In this document: positions 8,309 through 17,193 of the stretch, one piece after another
How positions within the stretch are numbered: the first letter of the stretch is position 1
Layout: the number at the start of each line of letters is the position of its first letter
Source: Candidatus Avelusimicrobium faecicola
Lineage (GTDB): Bacteria; Elusimicrobiota; Elusimicrobia; Elusimicrobiales; Elusimicrobiaceae
Direction: 5' to 3'
NCBI GenBank assembly: GCA_900540405.1
Contig: UQFW01000014.1
Span: forward strand, 1-26,258
Length of the DNA stretch: 26,258 nt
The notes under the pieces: model-generated
Told to the model about the DNA's origin: nothing
The model's input: only the letters and a program-made list of their open reading frames with translations
The model's database searches: none
Program-made: the position numbers and the translations under genes

Positions 8309-9000
8309 TATTTTTTAGCGTCCTTGGCCGGAGCGGCGTTTTTGGTCAGGTTGCCGTCTTCGTCTTTTTTACCTTTGGTAGAGGAGCTTTCCGGCTGGGC
8401 GGCGGCAGCATCAGCAGCGGCCGGGGCAGCAGGGGCTTCTTCTTCCTCTTTCGGAATCATCAAGTGGACCACCGGGGCTTGGGCATCCGTCACCAGTTCA
8501 ACGCCTTCGGGCAGTTTAATATCGCCGGCAACAATACCTTTGTTGATGGTCATGGGGGTCATATCCACTTCAATTTCGTGCGGAATGGCGCGCACCAAGG
8601 CTTTTACTTCAATTTCGCGCAAGATGTGTTCCACCAAAGCGCCGTAGTTCTTAACGTCGGCAGATTCGCCCACCAATTTAACAGGAACGACTACGTCCAT
8701 CTTATCGGTCAAGGCTACACGTTGGAAGTCAATGTGAATGGGGGTATCTTTTACCACATGGTATTGGATTTCTTTTACCAGGGCTTGTTCGGTGCCGTTC
8801 GGCAAGGCAATTTCCACAATGGTATTTTTACCGGCGTTGACGATTTTTTCTACGTCTTTCAAGCTGACGGTAATGGTGACGGGTTCTTTATGGCTGCCAT
8901 AAATTACACCGGGTACGTTTTTTTCCGCGCGGATTTTGGAGAGGGCGCCTTTTACGCCGAGCCCTTCTCTTAAAGTGGCGGTAATATTCATTTCTTGCAT
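8308..9000 (-). CDS. rplY: 50S ribosomal protein L25 (TL5/CTC type)
   Basis: A 230-residue long-form L25. The N-terminal 5S-rRNA-binding domain (about 1-95; VPGVIYGSHKEPVTITV, then the HIDFQRV signature) is followed by the CTC beta domain (about 96-190; IPHEIEVDMTPM). A low-complexity tail rich in Glu, Ala and Lys ends in KDAKK. Long TL5/CTC forms bind 5S rRNA at the central protuberance. The ATG at 9000 has GGAG 10 nt upstream; a second ATG three codons later lacks a ribosome site. It lies 35 bp after prs and overlaps pth. Confidence 0.95.
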   Translation of the reverse strand: MQEMNITATLREGLGVKGALSKIRAEKNVPGVIYGSHKEPVTITVSLKDVEKIVNAGKNTIVEIALPNGTEQALVKEIQYHVVKDTPIHIDFQRVALTDKMDVVVPVKLVGESADVKNYGALVEHILREIEVKALVRAIPHEIEVDMTPMTINKGIVAGDIKLPEGVELVTDAQAPVVHLMIPKEEEEAPAAPAAADAAAAQPESSSTKGKKDEDGNLTKNAAPAKDAKK

Positions 9001-9035
9001 GATTTTATTTCTCCTATTTTTCCACTAAATGAAAT

Positions 9036-9980
9036 TTAGTTAAACATATCGCTGATAGAGCGGCCGTCGTGGTTGCGTTTGATAGCATCCGCTAACAGGT
9101 ACGAAACCGACAGCACATCTACTTTGGGCCCCAAGTCCCGTATGGGCAGGGAGTCCGAAATAATCAGCTTTTTAATATCGGACTTATTGATTTTGTCCAA
9201 CGCGTTGCGGGACAAAAGCCCGTGGGTGCAGACCGCGTAAATTTCGCGCGCGCCCCGTTCTTTGATTTTTTGCGCCACGGTGGTAAGCGTACCGGCCGTG
9301 TCCACGATGTCATCAAAAATAATGGCGGTTTTGCCTGCTACGTCCCCAATGACGTTATAGACTACCGCTTCGTTGGCTTTGGGGCGGCGTTTATCAATAA
9401 TTACAAGCCCCGCATCCAACCGCGCCGCAAATTTGCGGGCGCGTTCCACGCCCCCAACGTCGGGCGAAACAACTACAAAATCGGAATGGTCAATATCCTT
9501 AAAATAATCCAAAAACACTTTGCGGGCGCGCAAGTGGTCCACGGGAATATCAAAAAACCCCTGGATTTGGCCTGCGTGCAAATCTACCGTCATAATGCGG
9601 TCCGCCCCGGCTTTGGTAATTAAGTTAGAAGTCAATTTGGCGGTTATCGGCACGCGCGGGGAAGCCTTGCGGTCCGCCCGGGCATAACCGAAGTACGGCA
9701 TAACAGCCGTAATTTTACCCGCACTGGCGCGTTTGAAAGCGTCAATCATAATGAGCAGTTCCATTAAGTTTTCGTTCACGGGCGGGCAGGTAGGCTGAAT
9801 AATATAGCAATCGTGCGCGCGGACGCTTTCCAAAATTTGTACATCAATTTCGCCATCGGCAAATTTTTCCACACGCAATTTGCCCAGGTCCATATTCAAG
9901 TGTTCACAAATTTTTTGGGCCAATGCCGGGTTGGCATTGCCGGTAAAAATGCGCAAGTCTCCATTTACGCTTTTAGTCAT
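9036..9980 (-). CDS. prs: Ribose-phosphate pyrophosphokinase (PRPP synthase)
   Basis: A 314-residue class I PRPP synthetase. It shows the N-terminal RIFTGNANPALAQKI, FADGEIDVQI, PYFGYARADRK (95-105), the catalytic DLHAGQIQGFF (133-143, His135), the flexible loop KRRPKANEA (197-205) and the PRPP-binding loop DDIVDTAGT (223-231). It makes PRPP from ribose-5-phosphate and ATP for nucleotides, His and Trp. The start at 9980 (MTKSVNG) has AAGG 8 nt upstream, and its ATG overlaps the end of glmU by 8 bp. The open frame further upstream lies inside glmU and is not coding. The glmU-prs-rplY-pth order is conserved in many bacteria. Confidence 0.98.
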   Translation of the reverse strand: MTKSVNGDLRIFTGNANPALAQKICEHLNMDLGKLRVEKFADGEIDVQILESVRAHDCYIIQPTCPPVNENLMELLIMIDAFKRASAGKITAVMPYFGYARADRKASPRVPITAKLTSNLITKAGADRIMTVDLHAGQIQGFFDIPVDHLRARKVFLDYFKDIDHSDFVVVSPDVGGVERARKFAARLDAGLVIIDKRRPKANEAVVYNVIGDVAGKTAIIFDDIVDTAGTLTTVAQKIKERGAREIYAVCTHGLLSRNALDKINKSDIKKLIISDSLPIRDLGPKVDVLSVSYLLADAIKRNHDGRSISDMFN

Positions 9981-11373
9981 GTTGTATACCTTTTTTCTCC
10001 AAAACAACCTGACGCGAGCGCGCAATCGCAAGCGACTGCTCCGGCACCAATTTGGTGATGGTTGAACCCGCGCCGATTTTTGCATATTTTTCCACCGTCA
10101 CCGGTGCTACAAAATTCACGTTGGAACCGATAAAAGCATGGTCCCCTATAACGGTTTGATGTTTATTTTTACCGTCATAATTGCAAGTAATGGTTCCGGC
10201 CCCCACATTTACGCCGGCCCCCATATCCGTATCGCCAATATAGCTCAAGTGGTTTACTTTGGAGCCTTCCCCGATAACGGATTTTTTAATTTCCGAGAAA
10301 TTGCCCACCTTGGCCCCTTTCTTTAATACGGATTTCGGGCGCAGGTGCGCATACGGCCCCAACTGGCAGTTTTCGTCCACCTGGGATTCTTCCACATACG
10401 TCCCCATTTTCAGGGTCACGTTATCGGCAATAACGGAATCTTTAATATATACGTTGCCTTCCAGCATACAGTTTTTGCCGATTACCGTTTTACCGCAGAT
10501 ATAGCACCCCGGGCAAATAAAAGAATCCGCCCCGATTTGCACTTCCGCATCAATAAATACGGCATCCGGGTTGGGAATAGTCACGCCTTCTTCCAACAAT
10601 CTGTCCGTCACGCGGCGGCGCATAATCAGCTCCGCCTGAGAAAGCTGTGCTTTGCTGTTTACGCCCAACGCCTGTTGGTAGTCTTCACTGCCAAACACCA
10701 ATACCGGGTGTTGCATGGCTTTAATGGAAGACAGCGTATCGGTTAAATAAAATTCGTGCTTGGGGCCTTGGGGTTTCAATTCCGCCAACGCCTGCGCTAA
10801 CAGCGGGGATTTGAATAAATACATACCGCTGTTGATTTCATGAATTAAAAGGGTTTTTTCGTCCGCGTCCGCGTGTTCCACAATGCGGGCAAAAGAGCCG
10901 TCCGCTTCCCGCACGATACGGCCGTATCCGGCCGGGTCCGGCACGCTTACGCCCAATACCATGGCCCCGGAGGCGTTTTCTTCAAACGAGGAATACATCT
11001 GTTCCAAGGTAGCGGTTTTTAAGAGCGGGGTATCGCCGTTAAGCACCATAACGTCTTCAAAACGGTTTAAGAGGGGCAACGCCGCTTTAACGGCCGAGCC
11101 GGAGCCGGTCAGCTCCGTTTGCTCCACAAATACCAGCGGAGCCGTGACGCCCCACGCGGGGAGCCCGGCTTTGACGGTTTCTTCCATAGTAGCGGCTTCA
11201 TGCCCTACTACAAGCCCAATGGCGGCCGGGTTTAACGCCTGGGCCGCTTTTAAGATATGCGCAATAATGGGAAGACCGCAAACCGGGTGTAAGGGTTTGG
11301 GTAAGGGGGATTTCATCCGGGTACCTTTACCGGCCGCCAGGATGAGAATACACAGATTTTTTTTGGCTACCAT
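9973..11373 (-). CDS. glmU: Bifunctional GlmU: GlcNAc-1-P uridylyltransferase / GlcN-1-P acetyltransferase
   Basis: A 466-residue full-length GlmU. The N-terminal pyrophosphorylase domain has LAAGKGTRMKS (12-22), the PLPKPLHPV segment and the metal-site NGDTPLL. The C-terminal left-handed beta-helix has hexapeptide repeats and the acetyltransferase signatures GPYAHLRPKSVLKKGAKVG, NHLSYIGD and GAGTITCNYDG. It makes UDP-GlcNAc for peptidoglycan and, if present, lipopolysaccharide. An extended -10 promoter lies about 58 bp upstream, and the transcript continues into prs. Confidence 0.98.
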   Translation of the reverse strand: MVAKKNLCILILAAGKGTRMKSPLPKPLHPVCGLPIIAHILKAAQALNPAAIGLVVGHEAATMEETVKAGLPAWGVTAPLVFVEQTELTGSGSAVKAALPLLNRFEDVMVLNGDTPLLKTATLEQMYSSFEENASGAMVLGVSVPDPAGYGRIVREADGSFARIVEHADADEKTLLIHEINSGMYLFKSPLLAQALAELKPQGPKHEFYLTDTLSSIKAMQHPVLVFGSEDYQQALGVNSKAQLSQAELIMRRRVTDRLLEEGVTIPNPDAVFIDAEVQIGADSFICPGCYICGKTVIGKNCMLEGNVYIKDSVIADNVTLKMGTYVEESQVDENCQLGPYAHLRPKSVLKKGAKVGNFSEIKKSVIGEGSKVNHLSYIGDTDMGAGVNVGAGTITCNYDGKNKHQTVIGDHAFIGSNVNFVAPVTVEKYAKIGAGSTITKLVPEQSLAIARSRQVVLEKKGIQHD

Positions 11374-11430
11374 TTTGTTTAACTCTTGCCTAAAAAGAAT
11401 CTAACTTGTTAAAAACAAATTATTTTTTAT

Positions 11431-11440
11431 ATTATACCAA
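11431..11440 (-). promoter_or_regulatory. Extended -10 promoter for glmU-prs-rplY-pth
   Basis: The minus strand reads TTGGTATAAT, a perfect -10 with the TGn extension and a T-run just upstream. No convincing -35 is present, which is normal for extended -10 promoters. Predicted initiation near 11424 gives a leader of about 50 nt. The same ten bases occur before infC. Confidence 0.65.
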
Positions 11441-11453
11441 AAAACAACAACTT

Positions 11454-11520
11454 CCGCATAGGCGGGCGGTATAGTTGCCTTAGGCCCGGGCAACATTACT
11501 ATTGTAGCATTTAACCCGCC
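11454..11520. other. mtaB-glmU intergenic region with nested inverted repeats
   Basis: This gap holds an inverted repeat GTTGCC (11474-11479) with GGCAAC (11489-11494), flanked by GGCGGG (11461-11466) and CCCGCC (11515-11520). There is also a short CCGC/GCGG hairpin (11454-11465) followed on the minus strand by a T-rich run, which may be a weak mtaB terminator. A second extended -10 (TGCTACAAT on the minus strand, 11501-11509) sits just past the mtaB stop. Function is not assigned. Confidence 0.45.
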
Positions 11521-11522
11521 TT

Positions 11523-12755
11523 TTATGCGGTCACCGCCCCATAACAGACGGGGCCGTCCGCCCGGATAATTTTAGCCCGCACCAATCCTTTTAGGTGTTC
11601 CGGGGCGTTTTCCAACACCGTATATTGGAAGTTTGCCGTCACCCCGCCCGGGAGACCGTTTTTGCGTTCTTCCATAAACAGCTCTTGTTCCGTGCCCACT
11701 AACGAGGCGGCAAACCGGGTGCGGAGTTCTTTATCCAGCGCGCGCAACATATCCGAACGGCGTTTGATTTCTTCGTGCGCCAGTTGCGGCCACGCGGCGG
11801 CTTTGGTGCCGGGGCGCGGGGAATAACTAAATACATGCAGCCCGCACAACCCGACGCTTTTTATAAACTGATAAGTGGTTTCAAAATCTGCTTCCGTTTC
11901 CGTAGGGAACCCGGCTATGACATCCGCAAATATGGAAATACCCGGCACGCGGGTGCGTAAATCTTCCACGCGGGCGCGGTAGGCGGCGGTATCATAATGG
12001 CGGTTCATGGCTTTCAAAACGCTGTCACACCCGGCTTGCAACGGCAGGTGGAAGTAATTGCAAAAACGGTCCGGCCGGGCGGCCATTAAATCCACCACGC
12101 CGTCTGCCACCGTTTGTAATTCTATGGAAGAAAACCGCACCCTAAAATGCCCGGGCAACGCGGCAATTTGGCGGCACAACAACGCCAAATCCGCCCCGGT
12201 TTGCGGGCAGGCATAATTGCCGATATTGATACCCGTTAAAACCACTTCTGCAAAGCCTTTTTCCACCAGGGCGGTAATTTCTTTCAGCACATCCGGCGCC
12301 GGCTTGGAGCGTTTATCCGGCCGGGCAAACGGCACAATGCAATAGGAGCAAAAACAATCGCACCCGTCTTGAATTTTTATAAAAGCGCGGCTATGGCCCT
12401 CGTGGCCGGAAACCGTCCAGCAGAGGTCTTCTTCATTAAACAGCGCGCGGCCGAGGTTGTATTTCCCCACAATTTCCGCTTGCGGGAACAAGGTTTTAAT
12501 ATGCGCTTGGTGCGCGGCCGCATAGCACCCGGTAAGCACCAACCGCGCTTGGGGGTTGCGGTGCAAAATTTGGCGGATTTGTTTTTCCACATCTTTATCC
12601 GCCTGGTGTGTGACGGTGCAAGTGTTTAAGACGCACACTTCGGCCGTTTCAAAAGAATCCGCCGGGGTGTGCCCGTGGCGCAAAAAATCTTCCAAAATGG
12701 CTTGGCTTTCCACCTGGTTGACCCGGCAACCGAATGTTTTGATAAAAAATTTCAT
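11523..12755 (-). CDS. mtaB: MtaB-type tRNA threonylcarbamoyladenosine methylthiotransferase
   Basis: A 410-residue methylthiotransferase. Three N-terminal Cys (Cys10 in KTFGCRVN, Cys46 in LNTCTV, Cys77 in TGCYAA) should hold one Fe-S cluster. The radical SAM motif C-x3-C-x2-C is at Cys132, Cys136 and Cys139, with an extra Cys134 inside it. A TRAM-like RNA-binding tail follows. The RVNQVES start and the NTCTVTHQAD segment match MtaB (ms2t6A37 synthesis) better than MiaB or RimO. It starts 2 bp after the rsmE stop with no clear ribosome site, so coupling is likely. Confidence 0.9.
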   Translation of the reverse strand: MKFFIKTFGCRVNQVESQAILEDFLRHGHTPADSFETAEVCVLNTCTVTHQADKDVEKQIRQILHRNPQARLVLTGCYAAAHQAHIKTLFPQAEIVGKYNLGRALFNEEDLCWTVSGHEGHSRAFIKIQDGCDCFCSYCIVPFARPDKRSKPAPDVLKEITALVEKGFAEVVLTGINIGNYACPQTGADLALLCRQIAALPGHFRVRFSSIELQTVADGVVDLMAARPDRFCNYFHLPLQAGCDSVLKAMNRHYDTAAYRARVEDLRTRVPGISIFADVIAGFPTETEADFETTYQFIKSVGLCGLHVFSYSPRPGTKAAAWPQLAHEEIKRRSDMLRALDKELRTRFAASLVGTEQELFMEERKNGLPGGVTANFQYTVLENAPEHLKGLVRAKIIRADGPVCYGAVTA

Positions 12756-12757
12756 AA

Positions 12758-13453
12758 TTATAAAATTTTGGCGGCCGCCGCAATACAGGCCGTTTCCGCG
12801 CGTAAAATGTTTACCCCTAAGGTAATGGGCAATATGCCGTATTGGGCGGCAATCACAATTTCTTCATCCGTCCAACCGCCGGCCGGGCCGACATACACAC
12901 GCAGGCGTTTGGGCGCGCAGAGTTTTTCCAGCCCCCAACTAACCGTGTGGGTTTCTTCCGCCTCGTAAGTAATTAAAGAGGGGATTTTGTCCTGCACCGC
13001 GTGCAAAAACGTCACCGGCTCATAAATTTCCGGCAAGAGCGGCGTGTTGCACTGCTTGCAGGCGGAAAGCATAATCTGCCGCCAACGCGGGAATTTGTCT
13101 TCCCACCGTTTTAATACGTCGTACTCCGTGCGGGCGGTGACAATCGGGCAGAACGCCGCCACCCCTAACTGCGTGCCTTTATCCAACACTTCTTCCAACC
13201 CGGTGCGGGAATTGGGCGCAAAAAAGAGTTCCAATTCCACCGCCGGGCGGCGCAGAGGCACTTTTTTTAATAAACTGCCGCGCACAAAGTTTTTTTGTAT
13301 CCGCTCTATCCGGCCGGTATATTGAAGCCCCTTCCCGTTAAAAACGGTAATTTCTTCCCCCTCTTTACAGCGGGCCACCGTGCAAACGTGGTGGGCCTCT
13401 TCGTCCATAATAAAAAATTCGGTTTCTTTAATATCGGCTAAATACTGGCTCAT
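12758..13453 (-). CDS. rsmE: 16S rRNA (uracil-1498-N3)-methyltransferase
   Basis: A 231-residue RsmE-family SPOUT methyltransferase. An N-terminal PUA-like domain (about 1-70; HHVCTVARCKEGEEITVFNG) is followed by the knotted SPOUT domain. That domain has the family patterns KGTQLGVAAFCPI (92-104), ACKQCNTPLLPEI (131-143), the SAM-binding VGPAGGW (188-194) and LGVNILRAETA (212-222). It methylates U1498 of 16S rRNA. The ATG at 13453 is preferred over an in-frame GTG at 13465, because GAGG lies 6 nt before the ATG. It sits directly after dnaJ, a common arrangement. Confidence 0.95.
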   Translation of the reverse strand: MSQYLADIKETEFFIMDEEAHHVCTVARCKEGEEITVFNGKGLQYTGRIERIQKNFVRGSLLKKVPLRRPAVELELFFAPNSRTGLEEVLDKGTQLGVAAFCPIVTARTEYDVLKRWEDKFPRWRQIMLSACKQCNTPLLPEIYEPVTFLHAVQDKIPSLITYEAEETHTVSWGLEKLCAPKRLRVYVGPAGGWTDEEIVIAAQYGILPITLGVNILRAETACIAAAAKIL

Positions 13454-13470
13454 GGCGGACCTCACAAAAT

Positions 13471-14580
13471 TTAAGAAAATAATTCCTTAAAAAAACTTTT
13501 TTTGCCGCCGGTTTCTTCCGCCAGCTGTTCCAACAATTCTTTTTGGCGGGCCGTGGGCTTTTTAAGCACTTCAATTTGAACGTGAACCAACAAGTCCCCA
13601 AAGCCTTTTTTGCCCAAACGCGGCATACCGTTGCCCTGCACTTTTAACACCGTGCCGAACTGCGTGCCTTTGGGAATGGTCACTTCCATTTCTTTCCCCT
13701 CAATGGTGGGTACTTTAATGGTGCCGCCCAATACCGCTTGCGGGTAAGTAATGGGGGCATCCAACACTAAATCGTCCCCTTCGCGGCGGAAGATTTTATG
13801 CGCTTTTACATGCACTTCCACATACAAATCTCCAAAGCCGCCGCCGTTGGTGCCGATGTCGCCCCCGTTGGCTACGCGCAAGGTGACCCCGGTGCGCACG
13901 CCGGACGGAATTTTTACTTTCAGCGTTTCTTTTACGCGCTCCGCCCCGCTGCCGTGGCATTTGGTGCAGGGCTTTTCAACCACCGTGCCTTTGCCGCCGC
14001 AATCCGGGCAGGTTTGCCGCATGGAAATAAACCCTTGCGAATAAGTGACCGTGCCGCGCCCGCCGCAGGAACGGCAGGTTTTGCGCGCACTGCCTTCTTG
14101 CGCGCCGGTGCCGTGGCAGACGGAGCAGGAATCCAACCGGGTATAAGAAACTTCCTCTTCTTTACCCATAAAGGCTTCTTCCAGCGAAAGTTCCACATCC
14201 ACTTTTAAGTCGTCGCCGCGTTGGGCGCGGGGTTTGCCCGCACGGCCGCCAAAGCCGCCGCCGAACATATCCCCGAATACGGAGCTGAAAATATCGTTAA
14301 TATCCCCAAACCCGCCGGCATTAAACCCGCTGAAACCGCCCGCACTGTTTACGCCGTCGTGACCGTACTGGTCGTACATCTGGCGTTTTTGCGGGTCCGA
14401 CAAGACGGAAAAAGCCTCGTTTACTTTTTTGAATTGTTCTTCGGCTTCTTTATTACCGGGGTTGCGGTCCGGGTGGTACTTCATGGCTTGGCGGCGGAAA
14501 GCGGCTTTAATTTCCACGTCCGTTGCCGTGCGTTCAACATCTAAAATTTTATAGTAATCTTCTTTCATAGCAGTAGGCAT
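13471..14580 (-). CDS. dnaJ: Chaperone protein DnaJ
   Basis: A 369-residue type I DnaJ. It has a J domain with HPD at 36-38, a Gly/Phe-rich region (about 79-117), four CxxCxGxG zinc motifs (Cys152/155, 169/172, 191/194, 205/208) and the C-terminal substrate-binding domain (VKIPSGVRTGVTLRVANGG). It stimulates the ATPase of DnaK and delivers clients. Two starts are possible, at 14580 (MPTAMKED) and 14568 (MKED). A weak AAGG lies 10 nt before the first. dnaJ is separated from dnaK by a pilin gene and heads its own unit with rsmE and mtaB. No CIRCE element is visible before it. Confidence 0.98.
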   Translation of the reverse strand: MPTAMKEDYYKILDVERTATDVEIKAAFRRQAMKYHPDRNPGNKEAEEQFKKVNEAFSVLSDPQKRQMYDQYGHDGVNSAGGFSGFNAGGFGDINDIFSSVFGDMFGGGFGGRAGKPRAQRGDDLKVDVELSLEEAFMGKEEEVSYTRLDSCSVCHGTGAQEGSARKTCRSCGGRGTVTYSQGFISMRQTCPDCGGKGTVVEKPCTKCHGSGAERVKETLKVKIPSGVRTGVTLRVANGGDIGTNGGGFGDLYVEVHVKAHKIFRREGDDLVLDAPITYPQAVLGGTIKVPTIEGKEMEVTIPKGTQFGTVLKVQGNGMPRLGKKGFGDLLVHVQIEVLKKPTARQKELLEQLAEETGGKKSFFKELFS

Positions 14581-14640
14581 AATATAAAAACCTTGTATTT
14601 TACTTATATTTTATGAAATTTTCCCCCTTGCGCACAAATA

Positions 14641-14670
14641 AAAAAGCCCCGCACTAAACGGGGCTTTTTT
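14641..14670 (-). terminator. Intrinsic terminator after the pilin gene
   Basis: An 11-bp stem (14641-14651 with 14659-14669) of A-run plus GCCCCG closes a 7-nt loop and is flanked by T-runs in both orientations. It lies 14 bp past the pilin stop and insulates it from dnaJ. Confidence 0.9.
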
Positions 14671-14683
14671 AGGGACAAACGGA

Positions 14684-15172
14684 TTAATCTTCAAACCCTA
14701 ACACTTTGCAAAAATCTCTGCCTTCCTGCGTGGAGCCGGAACACATCCGCTCCCCGGGGTGCGCAGACTGGTCCAACCAAATGTTATAGCGGAACACAAG
14801 ATTGGGGCTACAGTTAGTCCAAGAACCCGCCTTGGGGCAATACAAAATACTGATAAGCTGGGCATTGGGGTCCGTCACTATGTTGGAGCCGCTTAAATTA
14901 TCAATATAAAAGTAATTATCACAACTTACCACATCATTACCGGTGCATTTGCCGGCAAAATCATAATCCAAATTATCCGTATTGGCAATATAATGGCCGT
15001 TTGCCAAATAATAGACTTCGTGTGCTTTTTTTAGGGCTTCCCCTACTTGCAACGCATCCGCAAACCGGGCCCGCAAGACGGCCTTGTTATACTGGGGCAT
15101 AGCAATAGATGCCAAAATACCTATGATTAATACCACTACCAGAAGCTCAATCAACGTAAAACCATTCCTCAT
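14684..15172 (-). CDS. Type IV pilin-like / pseudopilin with prepilin leader
   Basis: A 162-residue protein with a very short prepilin leader, MRNG, cut after Gly4, then FTLIELLVVVLIIGILASIA. This gives mature Phe1 and Glu5, the hallmarks of type IV pilins and type II secretion pseudopilins. The hydrophobic helix runs to about residue 30 and is followed by PQYNKAVLRARFADA. The globular part has seven cysteines, so disulfides are likely. The ATG at 15172 has GGAGG just upstream; the open frame to 15190 would swallow that site. The gene has its own promoter and terminator and no pilus genes beside it. Scattered orphan pilin-like genes of this type are typical of Elusimicrobiota. Whether it is a pilus, competence or secretion subunit cannot be told. 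Confidence 0.92.
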   Translation of the reverse strand: MRNGFTLIELLVVVLIIGILASIAMPQYNKAVLRARFADALQVGEALKKAHEVYYLANGHYIANTDNLDYDFAGKCTGNDVVSCDNYFYIDNLSGSNIVTDPNAQLISILYCPKAGSWTNCSPNLVFRYNIWLDQSAHPGERMCSGSTQEGRDFCKVLGFED

Positions 15173-15202
15173 AAAATTGCCTCCACCCAAAAGTATTCCT
15201 GT

Positions 15203-15212
15203 ATTGTAGCAA
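15203..15212 (-). promoter_or_regulatory. Extended -10 promoter for the pilin gene
   Basis: The minus strand reads TTGCTACAAT after a run of seven T residues: a TGn-extended -10 with a one-base deviation. Initiation near 15196 gives a leader of about 24 nt holding the GGAGG site. It lies just past the dnaK terminator, so the gene has independent transcription. Confidence 0.6.
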
Positions 15213-15233
15213 AAAAAGCGTTCCCCGGATAAT

Positions 15234-15270
15234 AAAAAATGGCGGGGGCCTGTTCAAAGGCCCCCGCCAT
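15234..15270 (-). terminator. Strong intrinsic terminator after dnaK
   Basis: A perfect 13-bp stem (15239-15251 with 15258-15270), nearly all G-C, with loop GTTCAA on the plus strand, is followed on the minus strand by a T-run (15238-15234). It lies about 18 bp past the dnaK stop. Confidence 0.93.
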
Positions 15271-15288
15271 GTGATTTACCACCCTAGA

Positions 15289-17160
15289 TTATTTGTCAAC
15301 CACTTCGGCTTCTACTACGTCGTCCTTCCCGCCGTTAGCGGCGCCGGCTTGGGCGTTGGCACCCGGTTGGGCACCGGCCGCCTGCTGGGCACCGGCTTGG
15401 GCATTGGCCTGCGTGTTTTTATACATGGCTTCGCCCAGTTTTTGGCTGGCCTGCAAAGCAGCGTCCGTAGCGGCTTTCATCTTGGCGGCGTCTTCGGTCT
15501 TTAACGCATCGCGCAAGTCGTTCAAGGCGCGGTCAATGGCCAAGCGGTCTTCTTGGGATACTTTATCGCCGTAGTCTTTCAGGGCTTTTTCGGTTTGATA
15601 AAGCACGCTGTCGCCCTGGTTTTTAGCTTCAATTACTTCTTTGTGCTTTTTGTCTTCTTCGGCGAATTTTTCCGCATCTTTGACAAATTTTTCAACTTCC
15701 GCATCGCTCAATTTGTTCGGAGAGCTGATGGTAATGTGCTGTTCCTTTCCGGTTCCCAAATCTTTGGCGGAGACGTTCAAAATACCGTTCGCGTCAATAT
15801 CAAAGGTGACCTCAATTTGCGGTACTCCGCGCGGAGCAGGAGCAATACCGTCCAAATCAAACTTGCCCAGCGGCACGTTGTCTTTAGCCATGGGGCGTTC
15901 ACCCTGCAAGACGTTGATGGTGACGGCCGGCTGGTTGTCCGACGCGGTAGAGAACACCTGCGTTTTGCGCACAGGGATAGTCGTGTTGCGTTCAATGAGG
16001 CGCGTGCATACACCGCCCAGCGTTTCCAACCCTAAGGAAAGCGGCGTCACATCCAAAAGCAGAACGTCTTTTACTTCCCCGGTCAAAATACCGGCTTGTA
16101 CGGAGGCACCGATTGCCACACATTCCATCGGGTCAATCCCGCGTTCAATTTTCTTACCCACATGGTCTTCCACATATTTCTGCACAATCGGCATACGGGT
16201 CGGGCCACCCACCAAAATAATACGGTCAATTTGGTTGGCAGACAGGCTGGCATCAGAAAGCGCCTGGTCAATGGATTTGCCGCAGCGTTTTACAATGTCG
16301 CCCACCAGGCTTTCCAGTTTAGCGCGGGAGAGCGTAAGCGCCAAGTGTTTCGGGCCCGTGGCATCCGCCGTAATATAAGGCAAGCTGATGTCCGTTTCCA
16401 TGGTGGTAGAAAGTTCAATTTTGGCTTTTTCGGCCGCGTCTTTCAAGCGTTGTTGGGCTTGCACGTCTTTGCTCAAATCAATCCCTTCCTGCTTGCGGAA
16501 TTCGTCCGTCATCCACGCGATGATGGCGTTATCCATATCCGTACCGCCCAGTTTGGTATCGCCGGAGGTGGCCAACACGTCAAAGGTACCTTCTTTACCC
16601 ATTTCCATAATGGTCACATCCAGGGTACCGCCGCCCAAGTCAAACACCAAGATTTTTTGTTCTTTGCCGGCTTTATCAATACCAAAGGCCAAAGCGGCGG
16701 CCGTCGGTTCGTTTACCAAGCGGACCACATCCAACCCGGCAATACGGCCGGCGTCTTTGGTGGCCTGGCGTTGGTTATCGTTAAAATAAGCAGGTACGGT
16801 GATGACCGCTTTTTCTACCGGTTCGCCCAAAAAGGCTTCGGCATCTTTTTTAACTTTCTGCAACACAAAGGCGGAAAGCTGTTGCGGGGTAAATTCCTGC
16901 CCGCGCAAGTTAAATTTGAAGTTTTCACCCATGCGGCGTTTGAACGCGGTGACGGTGCCTTCCGGGTTTGCAATAGCCTGGCGGCGGGCCGGTTCACCCA
17001 CCAAACGCTGGCCGTCTTTTGTAAAAGCTACATAAGAAGGAAACGCTTTGCCCCCAATAGAGTTGCCTTCTGCAGACGGAATAATAGTCCCGCGGCCGCC
17101 TTCCATTACCGCCGCGGCGGTGTTAGATGTACCCAAGTCAATACCAATAATCTTTGCCAT
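15289..17160 (-). CDS. dnaK: Chaperone protein DnaK (Hsp70)
   Basis: A 623-residue Hsp70. The nucleotide-binding domain has phosphate 1 motif [38 protein letters not shown], the phosphate 2 motif [12 protein letters not shown] and [10 protein letters not shown]. The interdomain linker is [12 protein letters not shown]. The substrate-binding beta domain and a helical lid follow, then an Ala/Gln/Gly-rich tail from about residue 585 ending [11 protein letters not shown]. The SNTAAAV variant of the usual TNS motif at the start is a lineage signature rather than a defect. AAGGAG lies 8-9 nt before the ATG. It is the third gene of hrcA-grpE-dnaK and is presumably HrcA-controlled. Confidence 0.99.
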   Translation of the reverse strand: MAKIIGIDLGTSNTAAAVMEGGRGTIIPSAEGNSIGGKAFPSYVAFTKDGQRLVGEPARRQAIANPEGTVTAFKRRMGENFKFNLRGQEFTPQQLSAFVLQKVKKDAEAFLGEPVEKAVITVPAYFNDNQRQATKDAGRIAGLDVVRLVNEPTAAALAFGIDKAGKEQKILVFDLGGGTLDVTIMEMGKEGTFDVLATSGDTKLGGTDMDNAIIAWMTDEFRKQEGIDLSKDVQAQQRLKDAAEKAKIELSTTMETDISLPYITADATGPKHLALTLSRAKLESLVGDIVKRCGKSIDQALSDASLSANQIDRIILVGGPTRMPIVQKYVEDHVGKKIERGIDPMECVAIGASVQAGILTGEVKDVLLLDVTPLSLGLETLGGVCTRLIERNTTIPVRKTQVFSTASDNQPAVTINVLQGERPMAKDNVPLGKFDLDGIAPAPRGVPQIEVTFDIDANGILNVSAKDLGTGKEQHITISSPNKLSDAEVEKFVKDAEKFAEEDKKHKEVIEAKNQGDSVLYQTEKALKDYGDKVSQEDRLAIDRALNDLRDALKTEDAAKMKAATDAALQASQKLGEAMYKNTQANAQAGAQQAAGAQPGANAQAGAANGGKDDVVEAEVVDK

Positions 17161-17193
17161 ACTTATATATCTCCTTACTATTTGTTAAATTTT

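Noticed and set aside
9981..10085. N-terminal extension of prs
   Set aside because: It lies inside glmU and has no ribosome site; homologous Prs proteins start near the MTKSVNG position.
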